Positions 31,912 to 40,656 are shown, numbered from the stretch's first letter. The stretch: 64,000 bases of DNA from UBA4312 sp040266995 (GCA_040266995.1 JAWRHV010000039.1:116402-180401), one strand, 5' to 3'. The notes: generated by a model not told the origin, from the sequence alone. Numbers and translations are program-made.

Positions 31912-33153
31912 TCAGCTGACAAAATCATAATTTCCATCACTGATACAGACCCAGCCACCGCTGGTCTTTCCCCATGTCATTCCTTTATTGTCGACAGTGG
32001 TTGAAATCTTAATCGTTTCCCCGTCTTCATAGGTTCCGACTATTTCCGCATCGGTCGATGGTGATTTGCGCACATTCAGAACATTGCCGCTGCCCACGTT
32101 CACACGATAGGACTGTGTTGTCGGTGCAGGAGAAGGTTCTTTTTGCTCCTTCTGAGATTCCTGATATTCTTCAATCGCTTCATCCCGTTCATCTTCTGCT
32201 TCTTTTTTGGCAGCTTCTGCTTCCTTTTGTGCTTTTTCTGCATCCAGACGGGCTTGTTCCGCCTCATCCTTGGCTTTTTGTGCCTTCTTCTTTTCTTCCT
32301 CTGCCTGTTTTTTGGCTTCCTCGGCTTCTTTCTTGGCCGCTTCCGCTTCTTCTTTATCCTTTTCCGCTTTTTCTTTTTCCTCTTTTAAAGCGGTAATCTG
32401 CTGCTGATGAGATGCGTTGGAATTCTGTACAACCCAGAATCCACCAATCAATCCGACCAACAGTACAGCACTTAAAATGGCTACCCAGCGTTTGGAGGTC
32501 TTTTTCTCTTTACGATAGACCGGCTGAATCTGATCAGCCAGGTCGGAATCATGAAATTCAATCCAGTCATCCATGCCTTGTGACCACACCTTGGTATCCA
32601 TACGAAGCTGCCCCTGGTAGAATCGTTCCACCATTTCCTCTTTGGTAAATGGGCCGACCTTTTCGCTATCCTCCAGATAGAACCAATATCCAGGTACTAC
32701 CTCCGGCTCTTTCTTTACGATCCAGCCTGTATCAATATAGTGGATCCATGCGTCCATGCCCACCTCAAAGATTTCCGTGGAACCCTGGATCCGTTGTTCT
32801 TCATACCAGGTTTTCAATGTATCGGCATCCATAGGTCCATATAACTGTTCATCCAGCCGGCAGAACCATTTCTTTTCCTCATCGATCAGCTGCTCGGCCG
32901 CCATACTGGATCCGTATGTCTGCCAGTCATCCATGCCCTCACGCCATACATAGGTATCAACATCGATTTTCTGCTTCTTGAAATACTCTGCCATTTCCAA
33001 AGCTCGATAGGGTCCTTTGGTCTGTCCGCTTTCGGAATAATACCATTGATCTTCGGTATCCGCTGTTAAGACAATTCTTTCCAGCGATGCACCGCAATAC
33101 CGGCAAAAGGAAGCACCTTCTACGTTTTCGGCACCACATTCATAACATTTCAT
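31912..33153 (-). CDS. Zinc-ribbon / triple GYF_2 / coiled-coil / SH3b protein
   Basis: A 413-residue multidomain protein. Residues 1-25 form a zinc ribbon (CYECGAENVEGASFCRYCG). Three GYF_2 (DUF4339) repeats follow, ending WREGMDDW, EVGMDAW and SQGMDDW. A membrane helix (WVAILSAVLLVGLIGGFWVV) at about 225-245 is followed by an Ala/Glu/Lys-rich coiled coil of about 95 residues. The C-terminal SH3b domain has VLNVRKSPSTDAEIVG and WGKTSGGWVCI. This suggests an inside sensor or adaptor with an external wall-binding SH3b. Start at ATG 33153 has AAAGGAG. Confidence 0.85.
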   Translation of the reverse strand: MKCYECGAENVEGASFCRYCGASLERIVLTADTEDQWYYSESGQTKGPYRALEMAEYFKKQKIDVDTYVWREGMDDWQTYGSSMAAEQLIDEEKKWFCRLDEQLYGPMDADTLKTWYEEQRIQGSTEIFEVGMDAWIHYIDTGWIVKKEPEVVPGYWFYLEDSEKVGPFTKEEMVERFYQGQLRMDTKVWSQGMDDWIEFHDSDLADQIQPVYRKEKKTSKRWVAILSAVLLVGLIGGFWVVQNSNASHQQQITALKEEKEKAEKDKEEAEAAKKEAEEAKKQAEEEKKKAQKAKDEAEQARLDAEKAQKEAEAAKKEAEDERDEAIEEYQESQKEQKEPSPAPTTQSYRVNVGSGNVLNVRKSPSTDAEIVGTYEDGETIKISTTVDNKGMTWGKTSGGWVCISDGNYDFVS

Positions 33154-33209
33154 CCGTTGATCTCCTTTCAACCATTATTAACATACTGTTAATAATCGTT
33201 CAAGTTTTT

Positions 33210-33440
33210 TTACTTTTCCTCTTTGGCCCAGTTCATCAAACCACCTTGGATAAAAGCCGGAACAGCCACTGTCTGCGCGGATTCCAAATTCAGAGAAAAC
33301 GGGATCCCGTGTTCCCGGATTACGGTCTTTAAAAAGATATTGACGGCACTGGACATATTTAATCCCAGTTCTTCAAATACTTGTTCAGCTTCTTTTTTTA
33401 CTTCGCTGTCTACGCGAATATTTAAATTGGTCATGGACAT
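33210..33440 (-). CDS. RelB/DinJ family antitoxin, no adjacent toxin
   Basis: A 76-residue RelB/DinJ-type antitoxin: N-terminal ribbon-helix-helix DNA-binding segment (NLNIRVDSEVKKEAEQVFEE) and GLNMSSAVNIFLKTVI, followed by the toxin-wrapping tail. Such antitoxins normally neutralise a YafQ/RelE ribosome-dependent RNase encoded just downstream. Here no toxin-like ORF follows before the next gene. AAGGAGG lies 9 nt before ATG. A perfect inverted repeat overlaps its promoter, so autoregulation is likely. Confidence 0.9.
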   Translation of the reverse strand: MSMTNLNIRVDSEVKKEAEQVFEELGLNMSSAVNIFLKTVIREHGIPFSLNLESAQTVAVPAFIQGGLMNWAKEEK

Positions 33441-33464
33441 GCAAAATCCCTCCTTTGTGAGTAA

Positions 33465-33493
33465 ATACTATGACATTGTAATGACAATGTCAA
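33465..33493 (-). promoter_or_regulatory. Antitoxin promoter with palindromic operator
   Basis: TTGACA (33493-33488), 17 nt, TAGTAT (33470-33465). A perfect inverted repeat TGACATTGT-AATG-ACAATGTCA at 33471-33492 covers the spacer and -35, the position expected for RelB-type self-repression. Confidence 0.75.
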
Positions 33494-33514
33494 TATATAA
33501 TTCATCTTTTTCAT

Positions 33515-33539
33515 CAAAAAAGATCATCTTTCGATGATC
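33515..33539 (-). terminator. Terminator of pyr operon
   Basis: Minus-strand stem GGATCATC/GATGATCT with a GAAA tetraloop, followed by a T run, directly after the pyrE stop. Confidence 0.8.
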
Positions 33540-34199
33540 CTATTCTTTGGCTCCATATTGTTGATAATACGCATCGATCCGCTGCTTCAACTGTGGATCG
33601 AGTGCATCGCCCAGATACTCGATGACTTCCGGCATCGATACGATTGCGGCGGTCGGAAAACCATACAGATCGCTGATTTCCCTTAAAGCCGTGCGGCTGC
33701 TTTTTCCTTTTTCATTGCGGTTCAAAGAAACGATCAAGCCTTTGATCTCCACATTGGCTGCCTGACGCACTTTGGGAACCGTTTCTTCCATGCTCTTTCC
33801 GCTGGTGGTGACATCTTCAATCATGATCACACGATCGCCATCCTTCAGCTTAGATCCCAGAAAACCACCTTTATCTGCGCCGTGATCCTTTTCTTCCTTG
33901 CGGTCACTGCAATAGCGGACTTCTTTATCATACAATGTATCGAAGGCCATGGTTGTCGCAACAGCCAATGGAATGCCTTTATAGGCCGGTCCAAACAATA
34001 CATCAAAATCAAGTCCGTAATGATCTACGATAGCTTTGGCATAATATTCCCCCAGCTTTTTAAGCTGCTTACCGGTTACATAGCCTCCCGCATTCATAAA
34101 GAAGGGGGATTTTCTTCCGGATTTCAATGTGAAATCTCCGAATTTCAGCACGTTGCTTTCAAGCATAAAGTCAATAAATTCTTTTTTATATGCTTCCAT
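33540..34199 (-). CDS. pyrE: Orotate phosphoribosyltransferase
   Basis: A 219-residue type I phosphoribosyltransferase converting orotate and PRPP to OMP. It shows TLKSGRKSPFFMNAG, VLFGPAYKGIPLAVATT, YCSDRKEEKDHG flexible loop and the PRPP motif VIMIEDVTTSGKSM. Last gene of the pyrBKDFE operon; its ATG shares an A with the pyrF stop. Length is normal. Confidence 0.97.
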   Translation of the reverse strand: MEAYKKEFIDFMLESNVLKFGDFTLKSGRKSPFFMNAGGYVTGKQLKKLGEYYAKAIVDHYGLDFDVLFGPAYKGIPLAVATTMAFDTLYDKEVRYCSDRKEEKDHGADKGGFLGSKLKDGDRVIMIEDVTTSGKSMEETVPKVRQAANVEIKGLIVSLNRNEKGKSSRTALREISDLYGFPTAAIVSMPEVIEYLGDALDPQLKQRIDAYYQQYGAKE

Positions 34200-34891
34200 T
34201 ATTTCATCATCCCTTCTATCCTTTCATACGTAGCTTTTGGATCGACGCTCTTTGTGATGGAACGACCAACGACGATATAGTCACACCCCTGCTCTTTCGC
34301 ATAGGCCGGGGTAGCCACGCGTTTCTGATCATCCTTGGAATCCTCGGCCAGTCGGATGCCCGGAGTGACTGTCAAAAAGTCATCCCCACAGGTTTCGTGG
34401 ATCGCTTTAGCTTCATGTACGGAACATACCACCCCATCCAGGCCGGCTGCTTTTGCGTTTTTCGCATAGCGGATCACACAATCCATGACTTCGCCGGGAA
34501 TGCCCAGTTCTTCATTCATCGCCTCTTTGGAGGTGGAGGTCAACTGGGTCACCGCAATGCATAACGGACGTTTTCCATCGGCACCGATCTTCAGCCCTTC
34601 CATGGCTGCTTTCATCATCGCAATCCCCCCGGCTGCATGGACATTGACAATATCCACGCCTAAGCCGGCAAGGTTTTTCATGCCGCCTTTTACCGTATTA
34701 GGAATGTCGTGCAGCTTCAGATCCAAAAAGATATGGTGACCCATCTTCTTGACCGTCTGGATCACATCAAGACCGCACGCATAGGTTAATTCCATGCCGA
34801 TCTTTACATAAATCGGATGATCAAAAGCCTCCAAAAAGGAAACCACCTCTTCCTTACTTGAAAAATCAAGAGCTACAATTGTTCTACTCAT
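34199..34891 (-). CDS. pyrF: Orotidine 5'-phosphate decarboxylase
   Basis: A 230-residue TIM-barrel enzyme making UMP from OMP. Catalytic segment FLDLKLHDIPNTVKGG holds the Asp/Lys/Asp array; other blocks are IVALDFSSKEEV, VNVHAAGG, TPGIRLAEDSKDDQKRVATP and DYIVVGRSIT. Overlaps pyrD by 8 nt upstream and pyrE by 1 nt downstream. Group I bacterial form. Confidence 0.97.
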   Translation of the reverse strand: MSRTIVALDFSSKEEVVSFLEAFDHPIYVKIGMELTYACGLDVIQTVKKMGHHIFLDLKLHDIPNTVKGGMKNLAGLGVDIVNVHAAGGIAMMKAAMEGLKIGADGKRPLCIAVTQLTSTSKEAMNEELGIPGEVMDCVIRYAKNAKAAGLDGVVCSVHEAKAIHETCGDDFLTVTPGIRLAEDSKDDQKRVATPAYAKEQGCDYIVVGRSITKSVDPKATYERIEGMMK

Positions 34892-35798
34892 TTCTAAAGC
34901 TCCTTCCTGTTGTCTGGGTTATATCATTATATCCATATTTTCTCAATACAAAGGGAAGTTCGTCAATAATTTTCGGGCACACATATGGATCCACAAAATT
35001 CTGTGCCCCCACTTCAACGGCACTGGCTCCGGCATACAAGAATTCCAGTACATCTTCGGCACAGGTAATACCGCCGACCCCGATAATCGGAATAGAGACA
35101 GCTTGTGCCACCTGGTAGACCATCCGGATGGCCACCGGTTTAATGGCCGGACCGGATAAGCCCCCGGTTTTATTGGCTAATACCGGTTTGCCGGTCTTTA
35201 AATCAATTCGCATCCCCATTAAGGTATTGATCAGAACCAGACCATCTGCCCCGGCTTGTTCTACCGCTTTGGCAATTTCCACAATATCCGTTACATTCGG
35301 AGATAGTTTAACATACACCGGTTTTTTAGACGCTTCCTTGGCTAACCGTGTCACATGGGCTGCCAGTTCCGGTTTCGTTCCCAGACCAATGCCTCCATGC
35401 TTCACGTTCGGACACGATATATTCAGTTCATACGCTTTCACAACCGGACTTTCATTCATCTTTTCGATGACCTGTACATAATCCTCTTCACAGGCACCGG
35501 CGACATTGGCAATGATCTCAGTATCAAACTGGGCCAGCCAGGGAAGTTCATTATCCAGGATATAATCGACGCCTTTATTCTGCAGGCCGATCGCATTCAA
35601 CATACCACTCGGTGTCTCGGCAATTCTTGGCGTCGGATTGCCAAAACGCGCTTGTGGTGTGGCGCTTTTGATCGCAATGCCACCTAATATGGACAGATCA
35701 TACAGCTGGGCAAACTCACGGCCGAAGCCAAAACAGCCGGAAGCTGGAATGATGGGATTTTTTAACTGCAATCCCGGCAGTTTTACGGACAGATTCAT
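34884..35798 (-). CDS. pyrD: Dihydroorotate dehydrogenase, catalytic subunit (class 1B)
   Basis: A 304-residue FMN protein oxidising dihydroorotate to orotate. It has NPIIPASGCFGFGREFA, NAIGLQNKGVDYI, the catalytic-Cys loop ELNISCPNVKHGG, VKLSPNVTDI and GVGGITCAEDVLEFL. Class 1B is indicated by the catalytic Cys and by the adjacent electron-transfer subunit pyrK. The open frame extends 96 codons further upstream through pyrK, but ATG 35798 overlaps the pyrK stop (ATGA) and has AGGTGG, so that start is chosen. Confidence 0.95.
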   Translation of the reverse strand: MNLSVKLPGLQLKNPIIPASGCFGFGREFAQLYDLSILGGIAIKSATPQARFGNPTPRIAETPSGMLNAIGLQNKGVDYILDNELPWLAQFDTEIIANVAGACEEDYVQVIEKMNESPVVKAYELNISCPNVKHGGIGLGTKPELAAHVTRLAKEASKKPVYVKLSPNVTDIVEIAKAVEQAGADGLVLINTLMGMRIDLKTGKPVLANKTGGLSGPAIKPVAIRMVYQVAQAVSIPIIGVGGITCAEDVLEFLYAGASAVEVGAQNFVDPYVCPKIIDELPFVLRKYGYNDITQTTGRSFRNE

Positions 35799-36529
35799 GA
35801 CAGCACCACCTTTCCGAACGGGAATACCGGACCATCCTTGCAGACTCGATAGGCATGTCCTTGCTGGTCTTTGACAACACAGCCCATACAGGCTCCTATG
35901 CCACAAGCCATGCGTGCCTCCAAAGAAATATACCCGTTCGGGTATGTATCCTGCAACGCCTTCAACATCGGAAGCGGTCCGCAGGAAAGAATACAATTGC
36001 AATTTATGTTTCGTTCCTTCAAAGCATCGATCACTGTGCCCTTGGTTCCCAGTGAACCATCCATGGTTGCGATGGAAACCGAACAACCCAGCTTACTAAA
36101 CGCTTCTTCATAGAAAACTTGTTCTTTATCATTAAATCCCAGAACCACGTCTACCTGGGTATTTTGGGCCCGGTATTGTTTGGCTGTTTCATATAACGGC
36201 GGAACCCCGACACCACCGCCGACAAGGACAACATGCTCTCTTTGTTCGATCGGAAATCCGTTGCCCAATGGCCCGAACACATTGATCATCTGCCCTTCTT
36301 CCATTTCCGATAAACGCTTGGTTCCTTGTCCCACAACTTTATAGATAATGACAAGGCTGTCTGTTTTTATCTCACTGATAGAAATCGGACGGCGCAGATA
36401 CATGCCCGGTACCTGGATCTGAATAAACTGGCCGGGCTTTGCCTGATCCGTCATCGAGGTCTGCAGCTCCATACGGTACAGATCCACACCTATTTGTTCC
36501 TGTTTTATAATTTTTGTGTTTTCTACCAT
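35795..36529 (-). CDS. pyrK: Dihydroorotate dehydrogenase electron transfer subunit
   Basis: A 244-residue FAD and [2Fe-2S] protein passing electrons from PyrD to NAD+. It shows YLRRPISISE for FAD binding, VGQGTKRLS, the nucleotide region LVGGGVGVPPLYETA and the Fe-S site ARMACGIGACMGCVV with the fourth Cys in VCKDGPVF. A GAGGGG lies before ATG 36529, four codons inside the longest frame. Located between pyrB and pyrD. Confidence 0.95.
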   Translation of the reverse strand: MVENTKIIKQEQIGVDLYRMELQTSMTDQAKPGQFIQIQVPGMYLRRPISISEIKTDSLVIIYKVVGQGTKRLSEMEEGQMINVFGPLGNGFPIEQREHVVLVGGGVGVPPLYETAKQYRAQNTQVDVVLGFNDKEQVFYEEAFSKLGCSVSIATMDGSLGTKGTVIDALKERNINCNCILSCGPLPMLKALQDTYPNGYISLEARMACGIGACMGCVVKDQQGHAYRVCKDGPVFPFGKVVLS

Positions 36530-36541
36530 ACTACCCCTCAT

Positions 36542-37444
36542 TTATTCACTCATTTCAAAGGCAGGCATTCCAAAAGCCCGCTTCATGATGGCTTTTCGTA
36601 TCAACATTCCGTTGTGCATCTGCTCAAAGATCCGGCTCTTTCGGGCCTCCACCAGATCCGTATCGATTTCAATCCCACGGTTGACCGGTGCCGGATGACA
36701 GATGATGGCCTGCGGGCGCATCTTTTCATACCGTTTCTTGGTCAATCCGTATTTCTCCAGGTATTCCCCGTTTTTCATACCGGAAATGGCAGCCCCTCTT
36801 TCCTTCTGGATCCTTAACATCATGACTACATCGGCCCATTGGATGGCTTTATCAAAATCCATGGTTGGATACCCTGGTCTTTCCCATTCCTTCGGACCGG
36901 CAAACACAACCTGGGATCCCAGTTTTTCCAAAGCTTCTTTATTGGAGGCAGCTACCCGGGAATGCAGAATATCTCCTACGATAACGACCTTCAGCCCGGA
37001 CAGTGTCCCAAATTCATTATACATGGTCAAAAGATCCAAAAGACACTGGCTAGGATGGTTTCCTTTTCCATCGCCTGCATTGACGATCGGAATATTGATG
37101 TTCTTTAACTCTTTAAAGTATTCATCCTTAGGATGTCGTATGACCACGCATTGATAACCGATCATCTCAAATGTCTTGACGGTATCGTATAAGGTTTCTC
37201 CTTTGGTGATGCTTGAAGATTCTGCCGCAAAGTCAGCCACCTTACATCCAAGCTGCAGCTGCGCGCTCTCAAAGGAGAAATGCGTACGGGTGGAAGCCTC
37301 AAAAAAAAGATTAGCAACCAATGCATTCTGCATTGGCAATTGCCAATCTTTGTGAGAATCATCAAAAAGTCTAGCATCATGAAGAATACTAAAAATGTCC
37401 GTAGTCGATAAGTCTTTCATCGTTAACAAGGAATGCTTATTCAT
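36542..37444 (-). CDS. pyrB: Aspartate carbamoyltransferase catalytic subunit
   Basis: A 300-residue enzyme condensing carbamoyl phosphate and aspartate. It has FFEASTRTHFSFESA for carbamoyl phosphate, RHPKDEYFKE, NAGDGKGNHPSQCLLDLLT (listed as NAGDGKGNHPSQ), VGDILHSRVAASN and CHPAPVNRG. Start at 37444 follows GGAGGT. The frame is open without a stop back through the leader hairpin. First gene of pyrBKDFE; no pyrI regulatory subunit, carAB or pyrC is present in the window. Confidence 0.96.
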   Translation of the reverse strand: MNKHSLLTMKDLSTTDIFSILHDARLFDDSHKDWQLPMQNALVANLFFEASTRTHFSFESAQLQLGCKVADFAAESSSITKGETLYDTVKTFEMIGYQCVVIRHPKDEYFKELKNINIPIVNAGDGKGNHPSQCLLDLLTMYNEFGTLSGLKVVIVGDILHSRVAASNKEALEKLGSQVVFAGPKEWERPGYPTMDFDKAIQWADVVMMLRIQKERGAAISGMKNGEYLEKYGLTKKRYEKMRPQAIICHPAPVNRGIEIDTDLVEARKSRIFEQMHNGMLIRKAIMKRAFGMPAFEMSE

Positions 37445-37465
37445 AAACCTACCTCCATATGTTTC

Positions 37466-37510
37466 AAAAAAAGAGGAACGAAAAAACTTCTTTTTTTGCA
37501 TTCCCCTTTT
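37466..37510 (-). terminator. Attenuator hairpin at 5' end of pyr mRNA
   Basis: Minus-strand 12-bp stem AAAAGGGGAATG/CGTTCCTCTTTT (two G-U pairs), inner A/T arms, followed by seven T residues and then the pyrB ribosome site. It starts only about 5 nt after the predicted transcription start. Confidence 0.75.
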
Positions 37511-37521
37511 TAACCTTACAC

Positions 37522-37549
37522 ATTCTATCATACTCCGTCTTCTTTTCAA
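37522..37549 (-). promoter_or_regulatory. Promoter of pyrBKDFE
   Basis: TTGAAA (37549-37544), 16 nt, TAGAAT (37527-37522). The expected start is near 37515. Confidence 0.65.
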
Positions 37550-37595
37550 ATATGAACTGTAAAACTTTTAAAGAATTATGAATTCTTCTTATTCG

Positions 37596-37624
37596 TTGAT
37601 TTCCCTTTTGAAATTATGTATCAT
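37596..37624 (+). promoter_or_regulatory. Promoter of CBS membrane protein gene
   Basis: TTGATT (37596-37601), 17 nt, TATCAT (37619-37624), about 30 nt before the ATG. Confidence 0.5.
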
Positions 37625-37654
37625 ATTCTCAATACCAAAGGAGATTTTTAAACC

Positions 37655-38821
37655 ATGAGCATGGATGACTTACCAAGTGAGCCGTTAACCCTATTTATCC
37701 TAGTATGGATCCTGACTTTTATTATTGGATTCTTTTCCAGCCTGGTTCAGATTTATATTGAAGATGAACCCAATGACATCAAGAATAAATATTTTGCATC
37801 CGCCCGATGGATCCAGATTTTCTGTGGATTCTGGAACGGTGTTTTATCTACTATGATCTTCCCGTACCCATTCTTACTCGTTTCCATCATCGATATCTAT
37901 CTGTATGTTCTTTTATCCGTGCAGATTCCGAAACGACTGGCCCATTTCCATGACTGGAAATCACAGACAATGTCCATCTACGGCATGTTTCGGCCCCTAT
38001 TGATCCTGTTATCCCTGCCGGTACAGATCAAAACCTTCTTCGATGATGATATCTTTGAAGAAGATATCCGGGAAATGATCAATGTTGGTATGGATATCGA
38101 TGAACCGCAAAAGGAAATGTTAGAGAATGTCTTTGAAATGGATGATATCTCCATTCAGGAAATATGTACGCATCGTTCCAATGTGATCCTGCTTCATATA
38201 GAGGATACACCGGATGACTGGCGACAGGTGATCCACGATAACCGGCATACATTCTATCCGGTTTGCGGGGAAAACGAAGACGATATTATCGGTGTGATCG
38301 ATACTCGTGATTATTTCCGTTTAGCCGATGATACCGATAAAGATCTGATTATCAATAAAGCGATGGATGCGCCGTTCTTCGCGGTCGAAAGCATGAAGAT
38401 CGACCATCTGTTCCGGGAAATGACCAACCGCAAGAACTATTTCTCCATCGTTCTGGATGAATATGGCGGAATGACCGGGATCTGTACTTTGCATGACATC
38501 ATGGAAAGTCTGGTCGGTGAGATCTATGAGGAAGACGAAGACACTTTGCCGGAGGATATCAAACAGATCGATGCCAACCAATGGATCGTTTACGGATCGG
38601 CGGAATTATCCGATGTGGAGGAACAGTTGGATATTGATCTGGAGGATCAGGACAACGAGACCTTCAACGGCTTTATCTTAAGCAATTACGGTCATATTCC
38701 TCAGGATGGTTCCCAGTTTGAAATGAACCTGCCGAAGATGATCATCACGATCAAAGAAGTTAAAAACCACCGGGTCGGATTGACCATGGTACAATTGAAA
38801 AACAGAGAGGATATGCAATAA
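37655..38821 (+). CDS. HlyC/CorC-type CBS-domain membrane protein
   Basis: A 388-residue protein of the hemolysin III-like/CNNM class. The N-terminal 130 residues contain three or four membrane helices. DIFEEDIREMINVGMD is the usual linker, and two CBS domains follow (DDISIQEICTHRS start, VLDEYGGMTGICTLHDIMES). A C-terminal CorC_HlyC domain spans about residues 305-385 (DANQWIVYGSAELSDVEEQL, FNGFILSNYGHIP). The N-terminal membrane part is shorter and more diverged than canonical DUF21. Relatives take part in Mg or Co efflux or tolerance. AAAGGAG precedes the start. Confidence 0.88.
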   Translation: MSMDDLPSEPLTLFILVWILTFIIGFFSSLVQIYIEDEPNDIKNKYFASARWIQIFCGFWNGVLSTMIFPYPFLLVSIIDIYLYVLLSVQIPKRLAHFHDWKSQTMSIYGMFRPLLILLSLPVQIKTFFDDDIFEEDIREMINVGMDIDEPQKEMLENVFEMDDISIQEICTHRSNVILLHIEDTPDDWRQVIHDNRHTFYPVCGENEDDIIGVIDTRDYFRLADDTDKDLIINKAMDAPFFAVESMKIDHLFREMTNRKNYFSIVLDEYGGMTGICTLHDIMESLVGEIYEEDEDTLPEDIKQIDANQWIVYGSAELSDVEEQLDIDLEDQDNETFNGFILSNYGHIPQDGSQFEMNLPKMIITIKEVKNHRVGLTMVQLKNREDMQ

Positions 38822-38838
38822 TTGCGTATCCTTTTTTC
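38808..38838 (+). terminator. Terminator using the stop codon as loop
   Basis: Eleven-bp stem AGGATATGCAA/TTGCGTATCCT whose loop is exactly the TAA stop codon, followed by six T residues. Confidence 0.85.
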
Positions 38839-38870
38839 TATTATGGTAAAATAACAACTGGAGGGACCTT

Positions 38871-40628
38871 ATGAAAAAACAATTACTATCATTTGCGCTC
38901 ATTTTAGCCATGAGTGCCTGCTCTGCCGGTAGTGGCCAGGTTCATAAACCGACAGATAATAATACAGTTGCACAGGTGGAGGCTGCTGCTACACCCAATA
39001 AAGAATTCACCCAATTCCTGGAGGAAGATTTCAAAGATACGTTGGAAAACGATTATACGACCTTACATCAAAACGTAGCCGATCCCAATAAATACAACAT
39101 TGATATGGATAAGGTCGATGTCACCTTGGGTGATTTTTTACCGACGGAAGAAGATAAGGAAGAACTGGCGGAAACCAACGAAAAGCTGAAAGCGTTTGAT
39201 TATGAGACCCTGGATAAAAAACAACAGGAGCTCTATGACGAATACATCTTCACCAACGCTTTAGCCGAAGAAGTATATAGCGGAAAATATGATTATCTTG
39301 ACAGTATATGGAGCTCTATGAGCGCTGTTCATTCCAACCTTGTTAACTATTTTTCCAACTATGAGCTTTATACAGAGGCGGATATTCCGTATCTGATCGA
39401 ATTGATCGAGGATGTGCCGACCTATTGTGAAAAAGCCATTGACTATTCCAAGAAACAGGCCGAGGAAGGCTTACTGCGTTTTGATTATGATGAAACGATG
39501 AGCAGTCTGCAGGATGTTATCGACGCGCAGGAAGACAGCGTCGTCCGCAGTAACCTGGATAAGGAAGTGGATGAATTAGGTCTGGATCCGGAAAAGACCG
39601 AAGAGTATAAAAAGCAGATCCACGAAGCCTTGGATAAAGACTATTCTCCAAGCTTTACTTATCTGAAAGACGAGCTGGAAAAGCTGAAGGATTACGTGGA
39701 GCCGGTGGAAGGGTTAGCTACATTGGATCCGGAAGGAAAAGCGTATTATGCCCATATCGTCAAAGCTAAGACCGGAACCAATAAGTCAGTTGAGGAAGTA
39801 CACGATGACATGGTCGATCAATATAACGATGCCGTAAAGATCTTACGAAGCAGTGATGCCGATTTTGGGATTGAGACCGAATTTACTTCTCCGGAAGAGA
39901 TCCTCGATTTCCTCAATCAGCATTATTCCGAACACTTCCCGGAAATCGATATGCCGGAATATGGAATTGAGACGCTGTCCAATGAACAATCACAAAACGG
40001 CATTGTCGCTTATTATGTATCGCCTAGTATTGACCAGAATACCGAGAACCGTATTCGTTTCAATGCCCGGGATTACGGAAAAGATCCGAGTGAAATGGAC
40101 ATTTACCAGACCTTTGCCCATGAAGGCATTCCGGGCCATATGTACCAGATCAACTATACGCTGCAAAACCGGGATTATGATATTGAAAGCTTATTCGGTG
40201 AACTGGGATTCCAGGAAGGCTATGCGACATATATTGAAAACCGCAGCTTGTACTATCTGGATGCGGATAAAGATGTCATTGAATTCGAAAATGCCTATGC
40301 AGATTTAGAGCATGCCCTGATCTGCTTAATGGATATTGATGTAAACTACAACGGATTTTCACTGGATGAGTTCATAGATCAATATGCCAGTTTATTCGGT
40401 GAAGACTCTTGTAGAGCCCTCTATGATCAGCTGGCCAGCAGTCCGGGCGCATTCCTTCCATACTACTATGGATACCATGAAATCATGGAACTTCGTAAAA
40501 AAGCAGAGGATGCGCTAGGGAACAAGTTTGATGAAATCGAATTCCACAAGGCTTTATTAGAAGGTGGTCCTTTAAATTTTGATGTCATCGAAAGAAACAT
40601 CAATGACTATATCGCACAGAACCAGTAA
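38871..40628 (+). CDS. DUF885 family lipoprotein (putative metallopeptidase)
   Basis: A 585-residue secreted lipoprotein with a hydrophobic leader and lipobox MSACS (Cys17). The body is a DUF885 domain, a gluzincin-like fold: the zinc-binding helix AHEGIPGHMYQINY contains H-E-x3-H, and the following ELGFQEGYATYIE supplies the third ligand Glu. Remaining sequence is acidic and helical. Probably a membrane-anchored peptidase at the cell surface. Monocistronic between two terminators; GGAGGG precedes ATG. Confidence 0.88.
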   Translation: MKKQLLSFALILAMSACSAGSGQVHKPTDNNTVAQVEAAATPNKEFTQFLEEDFKDTLENDYTTLHQNVADPNKYNIDMDKVDVTLGDFLPTEEDKEELAETNEKLKAFDYETLDKKQQELYDEYIFTNALAEEVYSGKYDYLDSIWSSMSAVHSNLVNYFSNYELYTEADIPYLIELIEDVPTYCEKAIDYSKKQAEEGLLRFDYDETMSSLQDVIDAQEDSVVRSNLDKEVDELGLDPEKTEEYKKQIHEALDKDYSPSFTYLKDELEKLKDYVEPVEGLATLDPEGKAYYAHIVKAKTGTNKSVEEVHDDMVDQYNDAVKILRSSDADFGIETEFTSPEEILDFLNQHYSEHFPEIDMPEYGIETLSNEQSQNGIVAYYVSPSIDQNTENRIRFNARDYGKDPSEMDIYQTFAHEGIPGHMYQINYTLQNRDYDIESLFGELGFQEGYATYIENRSLYYLDADKDVIEFENAYADLEHALICLMDIDVNYNGFSLDEFIDQYASLFGEDSCRALYDQLASSPGAFLPYYYGYHEIMELRKKAEDALGNKFDEIEFHKALLEGGPLNFDVIERNINDYIAQNQ

Positions 40629-40656
40629 AGGAGCAGAATATCTGCTCCTTTTTCTG
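40628..40656 (+). terminator. Terminator after DUF885 gene
   Basis: Ten-bp perfect stem AAGGAGCAGA/TCTGCTCCTT with a 3-nt loop, then TTTCTG. Confidence 0.8.

Noticed and set aside
32150..32400. Repetitive DNA that might be a repeat array
   Set aside because: It encodes the Ala/Glu/Lys coiled coil of the GYF_2/SH3b protein; codon-level similarity, no fixed repeat unit or spacers, so not CRISPR.
33154..33209. Toxin gene downstream of the RelB-type antitoxin
   Set aside because: Only 56 nt remain before the GYF_2 gene; no ORF of toxin size is possible there.
35799..36086. Long N-terminal extension of pyrD
   Set aside because: The open frame runs through pyrK in another frame; ATG 35798 overlaps the pyrK stop and aligns with the known PyrD start.
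37466..37515. PyrR-binding leader of the pyr operon
   Set aside because: The leader is too short and has no conserved PyrR loop sequence or antiterminator arms.
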